The notes: generated by a model not told the origin, from the letters alone. Shown: positions 1 through 5,666, counted from the stretch's first letter. The stretch is DNA of 7,665 bases from Massilia sp. (GCA_003520365.1 DOUW01000359.1:1-7665), one strand, 5' to 3'. Made by a program: numbers and translations.

Positions 1-830
1 TGCCGCAAGGCGCCGGCCTGCCCGCGACCGCCGTGCCGCAGGGCCGCAAGCCGCAGGGCCTGGAAGTCGAGATCATCGAGAAGAACACCCGCGCCACCGC
101 GATCTCCTTCGGTCTGCCGCTGGAAGTGACGCGCCGCCACCCGGACTTCCCGGCGCTGTGGCTGGCCAAGACCTGGCTGGGCGAGCACCGCGCTTCGAGC
201 GGCCAGCTCTACCAGCGCGTGCGCGAACTGCGCGGCCTGAACTACGGCGACTACGCCTACATCGAAGCCTTCCCGGGCGGCATGTACGGCTTCTTCCCGC
301 GTCCGAACCTGGGCCGCAAGGCGCAGCTGTTCGAAGTCTGGATCCGTCCGGTGGCGCCGCAGAACGCCCACTTCGCGCTGCGCCTGGCGTTGTCGGAACT
401 GGGCAAGCTGGTCGACAAGGGCATGAGCCAGCAGGACTTCGAGACCACCCGCGACTACCTGATGAAGAACGTATTCGTGATGACCGCGACCCAGGACCAG
501 CGCCTCGGCTACGCCCTGGATTCGCAGTGGTACGGCACCCCGGAGTTCACCCAGATGATGCGCGATGGCCTGGCCAAGCTGAACGTGGCCGACGTCAACG
601 CGGCGATCCGCAAGCACATCTCGGCGCGGAATCTGTCCGTGGTCTTCATCACCAAGGACGCGGCCGGCCTGAAGCAGGCGCTGGTGTCGGACGCCTTCTC
701 GCCGATCAAGTACGACGCGGCCAAGCCGCAGGCGGTGCAGGATGAAGACCAGGCGATCGGCAACATGAAGCTCGGCATCAAGGCCGAGAACGTGAAGATC
801 ACGCCGGCGGCCCAGGCGTTCGCCGAGTAA
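1..830 (+). CDS. M16 (pitrilysin/insulinase-type) peptidase, C-terminal part, 5' end outside window
   Basis: The reading frame is open from position 3 to the TAA at 828-830, so this is the 3' part of a longer gene; the GTG at 33 is internal. The visible ~276 residues resemble the C-terminal, non-catalytic half of an M16 peptidase. There is no HxxEH zinc motif here; it would lie upstream in the N-terminal half. Recognisable parts are LYQRVRELRGLNYGDYAY, the Arg/Tyr-containing segment typical of M16 C-terminal domains that helps bind substrate, and a later stretch around MSQQDFETTRDYLMKN. The protein ends in VKITPAAQAFAE. Members of this family degrade peptides in the periplasm or process exported proteins, often as a pair of adjacent M16 genes. 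Whether this copy is the active or the inactive partner cannot be judged without the upstream part. A strong terminator follows at 939-970. Confidence 0.88.
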   Translation, partial: PQGAGLPATAVPQGRKPQGLEVEIIEKNTRATAISFGLPLEVTRRHPDFPALWLAKTWLGEHRASSGQLYQRVRELRGLNYGDYAYIEAFPGGMYGFFPRPNLGRKAQLFEVWIRPVAPQNAHFALRLALSELGKLVDKGMSQQDFETTRDYLMKNVFVMTATQDQRLGYALDSQWYGTPEFTQMMRDGLAKLNVADVNAAIRKHISARNLSVVFITKDAAGLKQALVSDAFSPIKYDAAKPQAVQDEDQAIGNMKLGIKAENVKITPAAQAFAE

Positions 831-851
831 CAGGCGCAAGAAGAACGGCGA

Positions 852-897
852 AAGTTTAGCCCGGCTTATCCAAATCCAATTGAGGTAAGCCGGACTT
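852..897. repeat. Bulged inverted repeat after the M16 gene
   Basis: CCGGCTTATC (861-870) pairs with GGTAAGCCGG (884-893). This gives ten base pairs, one of them a G-U wobble in RNA, around a 13-nt loop. Outside a five-base bulge (856-860) the stem continues as AAGT (852-855) with ACTT (894-897). No run of T follows, so it is not a classical terminator. It could stabilise the 3' end of the peptidase mRNA or be a dispersed intergenic repeat; the window contains only one copy. Confidence 0.5.
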
Positions 898-938
898 AAG
901 CGGCAGGCCGCAGCTGAGGCTCAGTCACCGCCGACAAC

Positions 939-970
939 ACAACGGGCGCCCTCGGGCGCCCGTTGTCTTT
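939..970 (+). terminator. Rho-independent terminator of the M16 gene
   Basis: ACAACGGGCGCCC (939-951) and GGGCGCCCGTTGT (954-966) are perfect reverse complements. In RNA they form a very stable GC-rich stem closed by a CUCG-type tetraloop, followed by CTTTC at 967-971. The T tract is short but sits on the + side, 109 nt after the M16 stop codon. The stem could also slow polymerase arriving from the minus-strand operon, but that side has no T run. Confidence 0.8.
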
Positions 971-988
971 CATGCCAAACCCACCGCG

Positions 989-1008
989 CCGCCGGCGCAG
1001 GCCGGCGG
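989..1008 (-). terminator. Hairpin just past the minus-strand DUF2382 operon
   Basis: CCGCCGGC (989-996) and GCCGGCGG (1001-1008) form a perfect 8-bp stem with a GCAG loop. It lies 22 nt beyond the stop codon of the 559-residue gene. On the minus strand it is followed by a G/T-rich stretch and not by a T run. It is therefore at best a weak or factor-assisted terminator, perhaps acting together with the stem at 939-966. Confidence 0.35.
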
Positions 1009-1030
1009 ACAGCGGCAAGGGTCAGTCAGC

Positions 1031-2710
1031 TCAGGAAGTCATGCGGTCCCAGCCGTGACGGATGGCCGCCTTCATGTTTTCCCAGGTCGAGCCGGTCTTG
1101 CCGACGTTCTGCTTCTCCCAGTTGCTGCGCAGGTCGGGTTCGACTTCGTCCCACGGGCGATTACGGTACAGGTCGCTGTTGCGCATCTGCGAACCATAGC
1201 TGTAGGCCGGCTTGTACTGGTCGTAGTCGCTGCCGGTGCTGCTGTAGGTGGCGTTGTAGTGGTTGCGGTAGTAGGAATCGTCGTCGTCCGTGGTCATGCG
1301 ATCCCAGCCGTGACGCACCGCCGACTTCATCTTTTCCCAGGTCGAACCGGCCTTGTTGCCGGCGCGGGTGGACCAGTCGCTGGAGAGGTCGGACTCGACG
1401 TCGTCCCACTTGCGGCCGCTGTACTTCTGGTTGCGCGCCATTTCCGAACCGTAGCTGTAGGCCGGGGCGTAGTCGTCGTACGAGGCGCCGGTGGTGCCGT
1501 AGTTGCTGGTGAAGTGGTTGCGGTAGTAGTCGTCGTCGCTCATCATGCTCGAGCGGGCCGAACCGGCGCCGAGCTGCTCGACCTCGACTTCGGTGTGGCG
1601 CACCGTGTCGTTGATCTGCTGTTCGCGCTGGGTCACTTCCTTGTTGATCATGACTTCCTCGACCACGCGCGCCGATTTCTCGACCACGGCTTCCTCGGCC
1701 GTCTCGCGCATCTCGATCGACTGCTCCTTGAAGGCGGTGCTGTCCGCGCTGCTGATCGGCTCGTCCACCGTGCGGCGCTGCACGTTCACGTGCTCTTCGC
1801 GCAGGCCGATCGACTCGTTGACCGGGGTTTCGACCACGCGCGAGAACACGCGCACGCCGCCGCGCTGCACTTCGCGCTTGCCGACCTTCAGCTGTTCCTG
1901 CACCACCGGGATGGCGGCGCTGCTAGTGTCGCGCTGCTGCGAGCCGGTCAGTGCCGATCCCTGCAGGGTGCTGCCCGATGCGGCCGAGCCTTCGAGCGAG
2001 GAACCCTGCAGCGACGAGGCGGAGGTCGACGCCGACGCGCCCATGCCCTGCTGGCCGAGCGAGGTGCTCGAGCCCATGCTGGTCTGCAGGTTGCCGCTGC
2101 CGGCGCCGTAGCTGCCGCGGCTCAGTTCGTCGTTGGAGGACATCGGCTCCTGGTAGGTCGTGCCCATCGGGTTCGGATCGTTCAGCGACTGCTGGTTCAG
2201 CGGCAGGCGGTCGTTTTCCGACTGCATCGACAGCGAGGAGCCCTGCTGCAGGCCGCCGGCGCCGACGCCCATCACGCCCGCGCCCGGCGAGTTCATGTTG
2301 CCCATGCCGGCGCCGCTGGCCCATTTTTCCGACTGCTCGTCGATGTCGACCGGGCCGTAGCGCTCGACAATGTCCGCGGCGCGCTCGACTTCCGGCTCGC
2401 TGTCGGTGTTCACGGTCAGCACGTGGCTGCCGCGTTCGATCGCGGTGTTGTACTTGGCGTGGTGCTCGGCGTTGTCGGTGCCGAAGATGTCGCTGAAGAA
2501 GTTCTTGATGCTGGTGCCGATGCCCGGCTCGTTGTCGGCGTCGGTGGTGGTGGTCGCCGTGGTGGTGGCGCCGGAGGCCGCGATCGACGGATCCTCGTTG
2601 CCGTGCGACAGGCGCACATCCTCGCGCGAAAAGCCCGAGGACAGCAATTCGTTTTGCGCGTTGACGGCGTCGTTGTGGTTGTCGAAGACAGCTATCAGGG
2701 TATGTTGCAT
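1031..2710 (-). CDS. Large stress-type protein: GSP17M/YflT-like domain, disordered linker, DUF2382 (YsnF/AvaK), two C-terminal repeats
   Basis: The ATG at 2710 gives 559 residues. It is preceded by GGAGGA six bases upstream, and the protein then starts MQHTLIAVFDNHNDAVNAQ. An in-frame extension to 2923 runs through the upstream gene and is not credible. Residues 1-118 resemble the general stress protein 17M/YflT-like domain: a ferredoxin-like start and the segment HVLTVNTDSEPEVERAADIV. Residues 119-265 are a low-complexity Gly/Ser/Met/Gln linker. Residues 267-380 are a DUF2382 domain (IPVVQEQLKVGKREVQRGGV at its start), a family named after Bacillus YsnF and Nostoc AvaK whose biochemical role is unknown. 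Residues 392-473 and 475-558 are tandem repeats rich in Tyr, Trp, Asp and His. There is no signal peptide or membrane segment. It is the second gene of an operon with another DUF2382 protein, 25 nt downstream of it. A role in general or envelope stress is inferred from the families. Confidence 0.9.
   Translation of the reverse strand: MQHTLIAVFDNHNDAVNAQNELLSSGFSREDVRLSHGNEDPSIAASGATTTATTTTDADNEPGIGTSIKNFFSDIFGTDNAEHHAKYNTAIERGSHVLTVNTDSEPEVERAADIVERYGPVDIDEQSEKWASGAGMGNMNSPGAGVMGVGAGGLQQGSSLSMQSENDRLPLNQQSLNDPNPMGTTYQEPMSSNDELSRGSYGAGSGNLQTSMGSSTSLGQQGMGASASTSASSLQGSSLEGSAASGSTLQGSALTGSQQRDTSSAAIPVVQEQLKVGKREVQRGGVRVFSRVVETPVNESIGLREEHVNVQRRTVDEPISSADSTAFKEQSIEMRETAEEAVVEKSARVVEEVMINKEVTQREQQINDTVRHTEVEVEQLGAGSARSSMMSDDDYYRNHFTSNYGTTGASYDDYAPAYSYGSEMARNQKYSGRKWDDVESDLSSDWSTRAGNKAGSTWEKMKSAVRHGWDRMTTDDDDSYYRNHYNATYSSTGSDYDQYKPAYSYGSQMRNSDLYRNRPWDEVEPDLRSNWEKQNVGKTGSTWENMKAAIRHGWDRMTS
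1037..1537 (-). repeat. Tandem ~83-residue coding repeat (two copies: 1292-1537 and 1037-1288)
   Basis: The C-terminus of the 559-residue protein contains two back-to-back copies of one module. Both begin with an Asp run and YYRNH, continue through a Tyr-rich part with PAYSYGS, then W-D-(D/E)-V-E-x-D-L and a Trp, and end in GSTWExMKxAxRHGWDRMT. The similarity is also visible in DNA: both copies carry nearly identical blocks such as TCCCAGCCGTGACG and TAGCTGTAGGCCGG. This suggests an internal duplication kept under selection. I do not recognise a named domain for it, although the motif style (YGxx..W..VE.DL...W....GSTWE..K.A.R.GW) recurs in stress-related bacterial proteins as far as I can recall. 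Confidence 0.85.
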
Positions 2711-2716
2711 GATCAT

Positions 2717-2722
2717 TCCTCC
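2717..2722 (-). promoter_or_regulatory. Strong ribosome binding site fixing the start of the 559-residue gene
   Basis: The minus strand reads GGAGGA, then ATGATC, then ATG. The first ATG directly abuts the ribosome binding site and is too close, so the second ATG at 2710 is the likely start. The site lies in the 25-nt gap between the two DUF2382 genes and allows strong independent translation of the larger protein. Confidence 0.8.
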
Positions 2723-2735
2723 AGACATTGGTGAA

Positions 2736-3161
2736 TCATTTCGTTGGCGGGGTCCCGGATTCGTCGAAGCGTTCGACGCTGACCTGCTCCGCCTTGAGGA
2801 CCAGTTCCTGCTGGTGATGGTCCTCGCGGCGGATCCGGGTGATATGGAGCTCTTCCTTGATGCGGATGCGGCGCTCGACCACCAGCACTTCCTCGAGAAT
2901 CGGCACGACCAGCGTGTCGCCATCGTGGCGGGTGGTGGGCGCCTCGTCGGGCGCGACGATACGGTCGACCGGAACGTGCCTGACCTCCACCTCGTCGCGC
3001 CCGAGGCGCTCGTCGATGGTGACCGGCTGCTCGACCACGGTCTTGTGGACGCGCACGCCGCGTCCGGTGTCGACCGTCCGGGTGCCGACCGCGAGCTGTT
3101 CCGCGACGACGGGGATCCGCAAGGGATCCTGTCCAGTTGGTTCCGACGGGTTTCCTGCCAT
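2736..3161 (-). CDS. Small DUF2382 (YsnF/AvaK domain) protein
   Basis: The product is 141 residues, starting at ATG 3161 with CGGAG about nine bases upstream. Nearly the whole protein is DUF2382-like. It starts with IPVVAEQLAVGTRTVDTG (from about residue 17), followed by VRVHKTVVEQPVTIDERL, then EVEVRHVPVDRIV. A second half repeats the pattern with VVPILEEVLVVERRIRIKEE. The alternating charged and hydrophobic beta-like pattern is typical of the family. It has no signal peptide or membrane segment. It is the first gene of a two-gene operon with the 559-residue protein, whose residues 267-380 contain the same domain. The two may pair or act together, but this is inference; the molecular function of the domain is unknown. 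No convincing sigma70 promoter was found in the 217 nt upstream, so an alternative sigma factor or read-through from the 91-residue gene is possible. Confidence 0.88.
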   Translation of the reverse strand: MAGNPSEPTGQDPLRIPVVAEQLAVGTRTVDTGRGVRVHKTVVEQPVTIDERLGRDEVEVRHVPVDRIVAPDEAPTTRHDGDTLVVPILEEVLVVERRIRIKEELHITRIRREDHHQQELVLKAEQVSVERFDESGTPPTK

Positions 3162-3378
3162 GGATGTGGCTCCGTAAGGTCGCTGATGCGAGACCAGATC
3201 AGCTTACTCCAAACGGGTGGGGGCTAGCGCACCATTGACCCTCGTAAACGGATGAGGTTTTTGGGAACTGGATTTCGCACGGCGCCAGACTGGATCGGCG
3301 CTTTCGGCGAAAGGAGGAGGAAGGCAGGCGTACCGCAGGCGGCGCGAGGAAGCGGCGCCGCCGTACGTCCGGAGGGGA

Positions 3379-3654
3379 TCAGTTGAAGGGGTTGTCGACC
3401 TGCTGGACGTCGGGCGGCGGCAGGCGTTCCAGCAGGTCCTGGCCTTCGAGCTTGCCGACGACATCGCCGAGCAGCGCGTGCAGGCGGCGCGCCAGCGCCA
3501 GGCCGGCCTGGTCCAGCGTCAGGTCGACGTCGCCCGAGAGCGTGATGCGATCGAGCCGGTTCTCGATCATCAGGTCGCCGACGTGCACGACGTCGGCCTC
3601 GTTCGCGTACGGCACGAAGGGCTTGCCGGCTTTCTCTTTCTTCTTAGAGGTCAT
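3379..3654 (-). CDS. Hypothetical 91-residue protein downstream of the endonuclease
   Basis: The ATG at 3654 is preceded by AAGGAAG, a good ribosome binding site. The protein begins with a Lys-rich stretch (MTSKKKEKAGK). A compact core follows, predicted as strands then helix: VHVGDLMIENRLDRITLSGD, then LTLDQAGLALARRLHALL. The C-terminus is Pro-rich and ends DNPFN. No signal peptide or membrane segment is seen, so it should be cytoplasmic. It starts 28 nt after the stop codon of the endonuclease gene on the same strand, so the two are probably co-transcribed. I do not recognise the family. A link to the nuclease is suggested only by position. Confidence 0.75.
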   Translation of the reverse strand: MTSKKKEKAGKPFVPYANEADVVHVGDLMIENRLDRITLSGDVDLTLDQAGLALARRLHALLGDVVGKLEGQDLLERLPPPDVQQVDNPFN

Positions 3655-3682
3655 GGTCTTCCTTTCTGGGCGATGGCGGCGC

Positions 3683-4462
3683 TCACGACGAGCGCGCCTT
3701 TTTCTGGCGGATCTTCGGCAGCTTCAGCATGCGCTCCTTCTGCTTCTGGCTCAGCGAGGGCAGGAATTCGATGCCGACGATGCGCTCGAGCTCGGCCACC
3801 GGGATCACGTGGATCTCGGCGTTGGCGCGGTTTTCGGTGAACCAGGCCGCGGCCGCCTTCTGGCGCGGACTGTACACCACCTTGTACAGGTGGCTTGGCA
3901 CGATCACGTTGCCGACCTTGCGCAGGTTGTTACCGAGGAAGGCCGGACCGGTGATCACGTAAAGTTGCCCCTCCTTCTTCGCCATCGTGCGCACCGCGCC
4001 TTCGATCGGCGCCCAGATGTGGCGGTTGTGGTCGCTGTCCTGGGGCACCATGTTGGCCAGCGTGAAGCTCTCGCGCTGGGTGCGGCGGTCCGGCATGTCG
4101 CCATTCGGCGCCAGGTGGCCGCGGTCGAAGCCGCTGCGTGCGTAATCCGACAGTTCGGCGCGCTGGGAGCGCGGCAGGCGCGATTCGGCATGGAAGTCGT
4201 TGTCGCGCTTCAGGCCCTTGGCCGCGTCGACGTTCTCGGCGCGCAGGTGCTCGGCCGACCACAGGGGCGTGCGCGTCACGCCCGAGTGCATGACGCCGAA
4301 CACGCCGTAGCACAGTTCGCGCGTGGCGGTGGCCAGCTTCGGATTGCGGATTTCGGGCGCGCGGCCGTCGGCGTAATGGTCGGGACAGCCGGAGGCGCCG
4401 GCCAGGCCGGGGACGAGCAGTGCGCCGGCGACGGCAAGGGCGCTGATAAATCTAAGGAACAT
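3683..4462 (-). CDS. Exported DNA/RNA non-specific endonuclease (beta-beta-alpha metal, DRGH family)
   Basis: The product is 259 residues from ATG 4462. Residues 1-24 are a typical signal peptide (MFLRFISALAVAGALLVPGL), so the enzyme acts in the periplasm or outside the cell. The catalytic motif DRGHLAPNGD is at residues 113-122, with His116 as the expected general base. The segment NMVPQDSDHNRHIWAPIE follows at 137-154, with Asn146 and Glu154 at the metal-site positions known from Serratia nuclease. Cys26 and Cys51 flank HYADGRAP and probably form a disulfide; ASGC at 23-26 is a poor lipobox, so a lipoprotein is less likely. The C-terminus is Lys/Arg-rich. A longer frame with ATG at 4495 exists, but that ATG overlaps a good -10 box (TACAAT), so 4462 is preferred although it lacks a clear ribosome binding site. 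Such enzymes cleave DNA and RNA without sequence specificity, for nutrient recovery or removal of foreign DNA. Confidence 0.9.
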   Translation of the reverse strand: MFLRFISALAVAGALLVPGLAGASGCPDHYADGRAPEIRNPKLATATRELCYGVFGVMHSGVTRTPLWSAEHLRAENVDAAKGLKRDNDFHAESRLPRSQRAELSDYARSGFDRGHLAPNGDMPDRRTQRESFTLANMVPQDSDHNRHIWAPIEGAVRTMAKKEGQLYVITGPAFLGNNLRKVGNVIVPSHLYKVVYSPRQKAAAAWFTENRANAEIHVIPVAELERIVGIEFLPSLSQKQKERMLKLPKIRQKKARSS

Positions 4463-4493
4463 GTGTGCAGCAGAAAAAGTGTGACGGGGCCGC

Positions 4494-4523
4494 ATTGTAG
4501 CCGACACAGAATCGCCCGCCCAA
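4494..4523 (-). promoter_or_regulatory. Predicted sigma70-type promoter of the endonuclease operon
   Basis: On the minus strand, TTGGGC (4523-4518) is followed after 18 bp by TACAAT (4499-4494), a five-of-six match to the -10 consensus. Transcription would start near 4487, about 25 nt before the ATG at 4462. The -35 matches only in TTG. The upstream in-frame ATG (4495) lies inside the -10 box and could not be on this transcript. Confidence 0.5.
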
Positions 4524-4595
4524 GTTCCCTGGCGGGCACGGCGCTCGCGCGCCCGCGTCCGCACGATTGGATGTGCATTGTGTTGTGGAATCCTC

Positions 4596-4601
4596 TAGAA
4601 T
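4596..4601 (+). promoter_or_regulatory. Predicted -10 box of the wHTH/DUF5985 operon
   Basis: TAGAAT matches the -10 consensus in five of six bases and lies about 46 nt before the ATG at 4648. No good -35 is found at 16-18 bp, so the promoter may need an activator. The upstream in-frame ATG at 4567 precedes this box, which supports the start at 4648. Confidence 0.4.
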
Positions 4602-4620
4602 ACCCGCTCTTTTGATAACA

Positions 4621-4633
4621 TTCCGTAACGGAA
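4621..4633. promoter_or_regulatory. Perfect 13-bp palindrome in the leader, candidate operator
   Basis: TTCCGT-A-ACGGAA has six-base perfect arms around a single central base. It sits about 20 bp downstream of the -10 box and 14 nt before the ATG of a gene for a winged-helix-like protein. That position suits a repressor site, perhaps for autoregulation. The right arm also holds the only weak ribosome-binding-like bases (ACGGAA), so the palindrome could instead affect translation. Confidence 0.4.
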
Positions 4634-4647
4634 ACAAACGACCGTCA

Positions 4648-5040
4648 ATGGAAAAGGCCCCGATTCCGGAGGACCTGCGGCGCTTTGTGCTCACAAGCAT
4701 TCCGTCCGTACCCTTCCTAGAAGCCCTGCTGCTGCTGCGCGCGGATCCGGCGCAAGAATGGGACAGCGACATGCTCGCGAGCCGGCTGTACGTGCGCGAG
4801 CGGACTGCCCACGGCCTGCTGGAAGACTTGTGCCGGGCCGGCATGGTCGCGCCCTGCGCCGACGCGCCGCACCCCTGCTACCGCTACCAGCCGGGTTCCG
4901 AGCAGTTGCGCGAGCGCATAGACGCGCTGGCCGACCTGTATTCGAAGCAATTGGTCGAAGTCACCCTGCTCATTCATTCCACCCTCGACCGCAAGGCGCA
5001 ACAATTCGCCGACGCCTTCAAATTGCGAAAGGATTCGTAA
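4648..5040 (+). CDS. Small winged-helix-like protein, putative regulator
   Basis: The product is 130 residues, starting MEKAPIPEDL. The predicted order fits a winged helix-turn-helix: helix at residues 21-33 (VPFLEALLLLRAD), helix at 39-47 (DSDMLASRL), candidate recognition helix at 50-65 (RERTAHGLLEDLCRAGMV), and a short wing at 67-81 ending CYRYQP. A long amphipathic helix at 83-112 (EQLRERIDALADLYSKQLVE) could dimerise. No sensor domain is present. The ATG at 4648 is preferred over 4567 because the likely -10 box lies between them; the ribosome binding site is weak. The stop codon directly abuts the GTG start of a DUF5985-type membrane protein, so the two are translationally coupled. DNA binding is inferred from the pattern only; I cannot name a specific family. 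Confidence 0.78.
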   Translation: MEKAPIPEDLRRFVLTSIPSVPFLEALLLLRADPAQEWDSDMLASRLYVRERTAHGLLEDLCRAGMVAPCADAPHPCYRYQPGSEQLRERIDALADLYSKQLVEVTLLIHSTLDRKAQQFADAFKLRKDS

Positions 5041-5298
5041 GTGGCGGAAACGATCTACATCCTGTGCATCCTGACCTCGCTGGCCTGCGCCTGGCTGCTG
5101 TTCGCGAGTTACCGGCGCACCCGCTACCGGCTGCTGTTCTGGAGCGGTTCCTGCTTTGCGGTGATGACGCTGAACAACCTGTTCCTCCTGCTGGACAAGA
5201 TCGTCTTCCCGGACATCGACTTCCTGCCGGCACGGCTGGTCAGCGCGCTGGTGGCGGTGGCCTTGCTGCTGTACGGACTGATCTACGAGAAAGAATAA
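5041..5298 (+). CDS. DUF5985-type small membrane protein (first copy)
   Basis: The product is 85 residues from a GTG start that directly follows the TAA of the upstream gene; GAAAGGA seven bases upstream is a good ribosome binding site. Three hydrophobic segments are visible, at about residues 4-22, 30-51 and 60-81. They are separated by a basic loop (SYRRTRYR) and a loop with an acidic end (LLDKIVFPDID). Size, three-helix layout and the segment F-x-SGSCFAVMTLNNLFLLLD fit the DUF5985 family as I know it; its function is unknown. It lies 14 nt before a second protein of the same plan. Inner-membrane location is expected. Confidence 0.8.
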   Translation: MAETIYILCILTSLACAWLLFASYRRTRYRLLFWSGSCFAVMTLNNLFLLLDKIVFPDIDFLPARLVSALVAVALLLYGLIYEKE

Positions 5299-5312
5299 AG
5301 AGAGGGAATGAC

Positions 5313-5582
5313 ATGACCGACCTGTTTACCGGCGCCATCACCATGGGTTCGCTCGTCATCGCCCTCTTCTTCCTGCGCTTCTGGCGCAGTTCGGGCGACC
5401 GCTTCTTCATCTATTTCGCGCTGTCGTTCTTCATCGAGGGCCTGCACCGGCTGTACTCGGCCGTGCACGACAACGGCGGCGAGGATTCGCCGATGCACTA
5501 CCTGATCCGCCTGCTGGCCTACGGCCTGATCATCTGGGCGATCCTGGAGAAGAACCTGCCGCGCGACAGGAGCGGAAAATAG
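5313..5582 (+). CDS. DUF5985-type small membrane protein (second copy)
   Basis: The product is 89 residues from ATG 5313, with AGAGGGA five bases upstream. The same frame stays open far upstream, but only this start has a ribosome binding site and follows the previous stop codon sensibly. Three hydrophobic segments lie at about residues 4-23, 30-47 and 65-82, with the basic loop FWRSSGDRFF and an acidic loop around HDNGGEDSP between them. A conserved-looking motif, FALSFFIEGLHRLYSAV, occupies the place of FAVMTLNNLFLLLD in the upstream paralogue. The two proteins share plan and size but only modest identity, so they are old paralogues that may form a hetero-oligomer (inference). No clear terminator follows. 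Confidence 0.8.
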   Translation: MTDLFTGAITMGSLVIALFFLRFWRSSGDRFFIYFALSFFIEGLHRLYSAVHDNGGEDSPMHYLIRLLAYGLIIWAILEKNLPRDRSGK

Positions 5583-5660
5583 GCGGGGCACGAGCGCGTA
5601 GGGGGATTTAGGGGCCGAGGGGAATGCGCCGAGCGTGCGCCAACCGCGGCGGGTCCCGGC

Positions 5661-5666
5661 CATAAT
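5661..5666 (+). promoter_or_regulatory. Possible -10 box for the acidic small protein
   Basis: CATAAT, five of six matches to the -10 consensus, lies 35 nt before the ATG at 5702 in an otherwise GC-rich stretch. No convincing -35 is present at the right distance. The 119 nt between the second DUF5985 gene and this gene hold nothing else I can support. Confidence 0.3.

Noticed and set aside
1055..2734. A 559-codon open frame on + exactly antisense to the large DUF2382 gene
   Set aside because: The minus-strand frame has clear domains, repeats and a strong ribosome binding site. The + frame gives a Val/Ala/His/Arg-rich protein with no recognisable domain, and such long antisense frames are expected opposite GC-rich genes with biased codons.
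2370..3227. A 285-codon open frame on + across the DUF2382 operon
   Set aside because: It is a shadow of the two real minus-strand genes; there is no ribosome binding site and no domain.
3301..3313. CTTTCGGCGAAAG mini-palindrome upstream of the DUF2382 operon
   Set aside because: The arms are short, it lies far (about 140 bp) from the start codon, and there is no promoter beside it to make it an operator.
3338..3362. GC-rich hairpin (GGCGGCGC with GCGCCGCC) just after the 91-residue gene
   Set aside because: An 8-bp stem with a 9-nt loop is present, but neither strand has a T run beside it, and short GC palindromes are common in this composition. The remainder of 3162-3378 shows nothing I can support.
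4461..4466. Possible lipobox (ASGC at residues 23-26) in the endonuclease
   Set aside because: Position -3 is Ala, not Leu/Val/Ile, and the Cys is better explained as one half of a disulfide with Cys51.
3383..4615. A 410-codon open frame on + opposite the 91-residue protein and the endonuclease
   Set aside because: It is antisense to genes with a catalytic motif and signal peptide. Its translation is low-complexity Arg/Ala/Val-rich and has no ribosome binding site.
4758..5312. Upstream in-frame extension of the second DUF5985 gene
   Set aside because: It overlaps two well-supported genes in another frame and is Arg/Pro/Ala-rich. The start at 5313 has a proper ribosome binding site.
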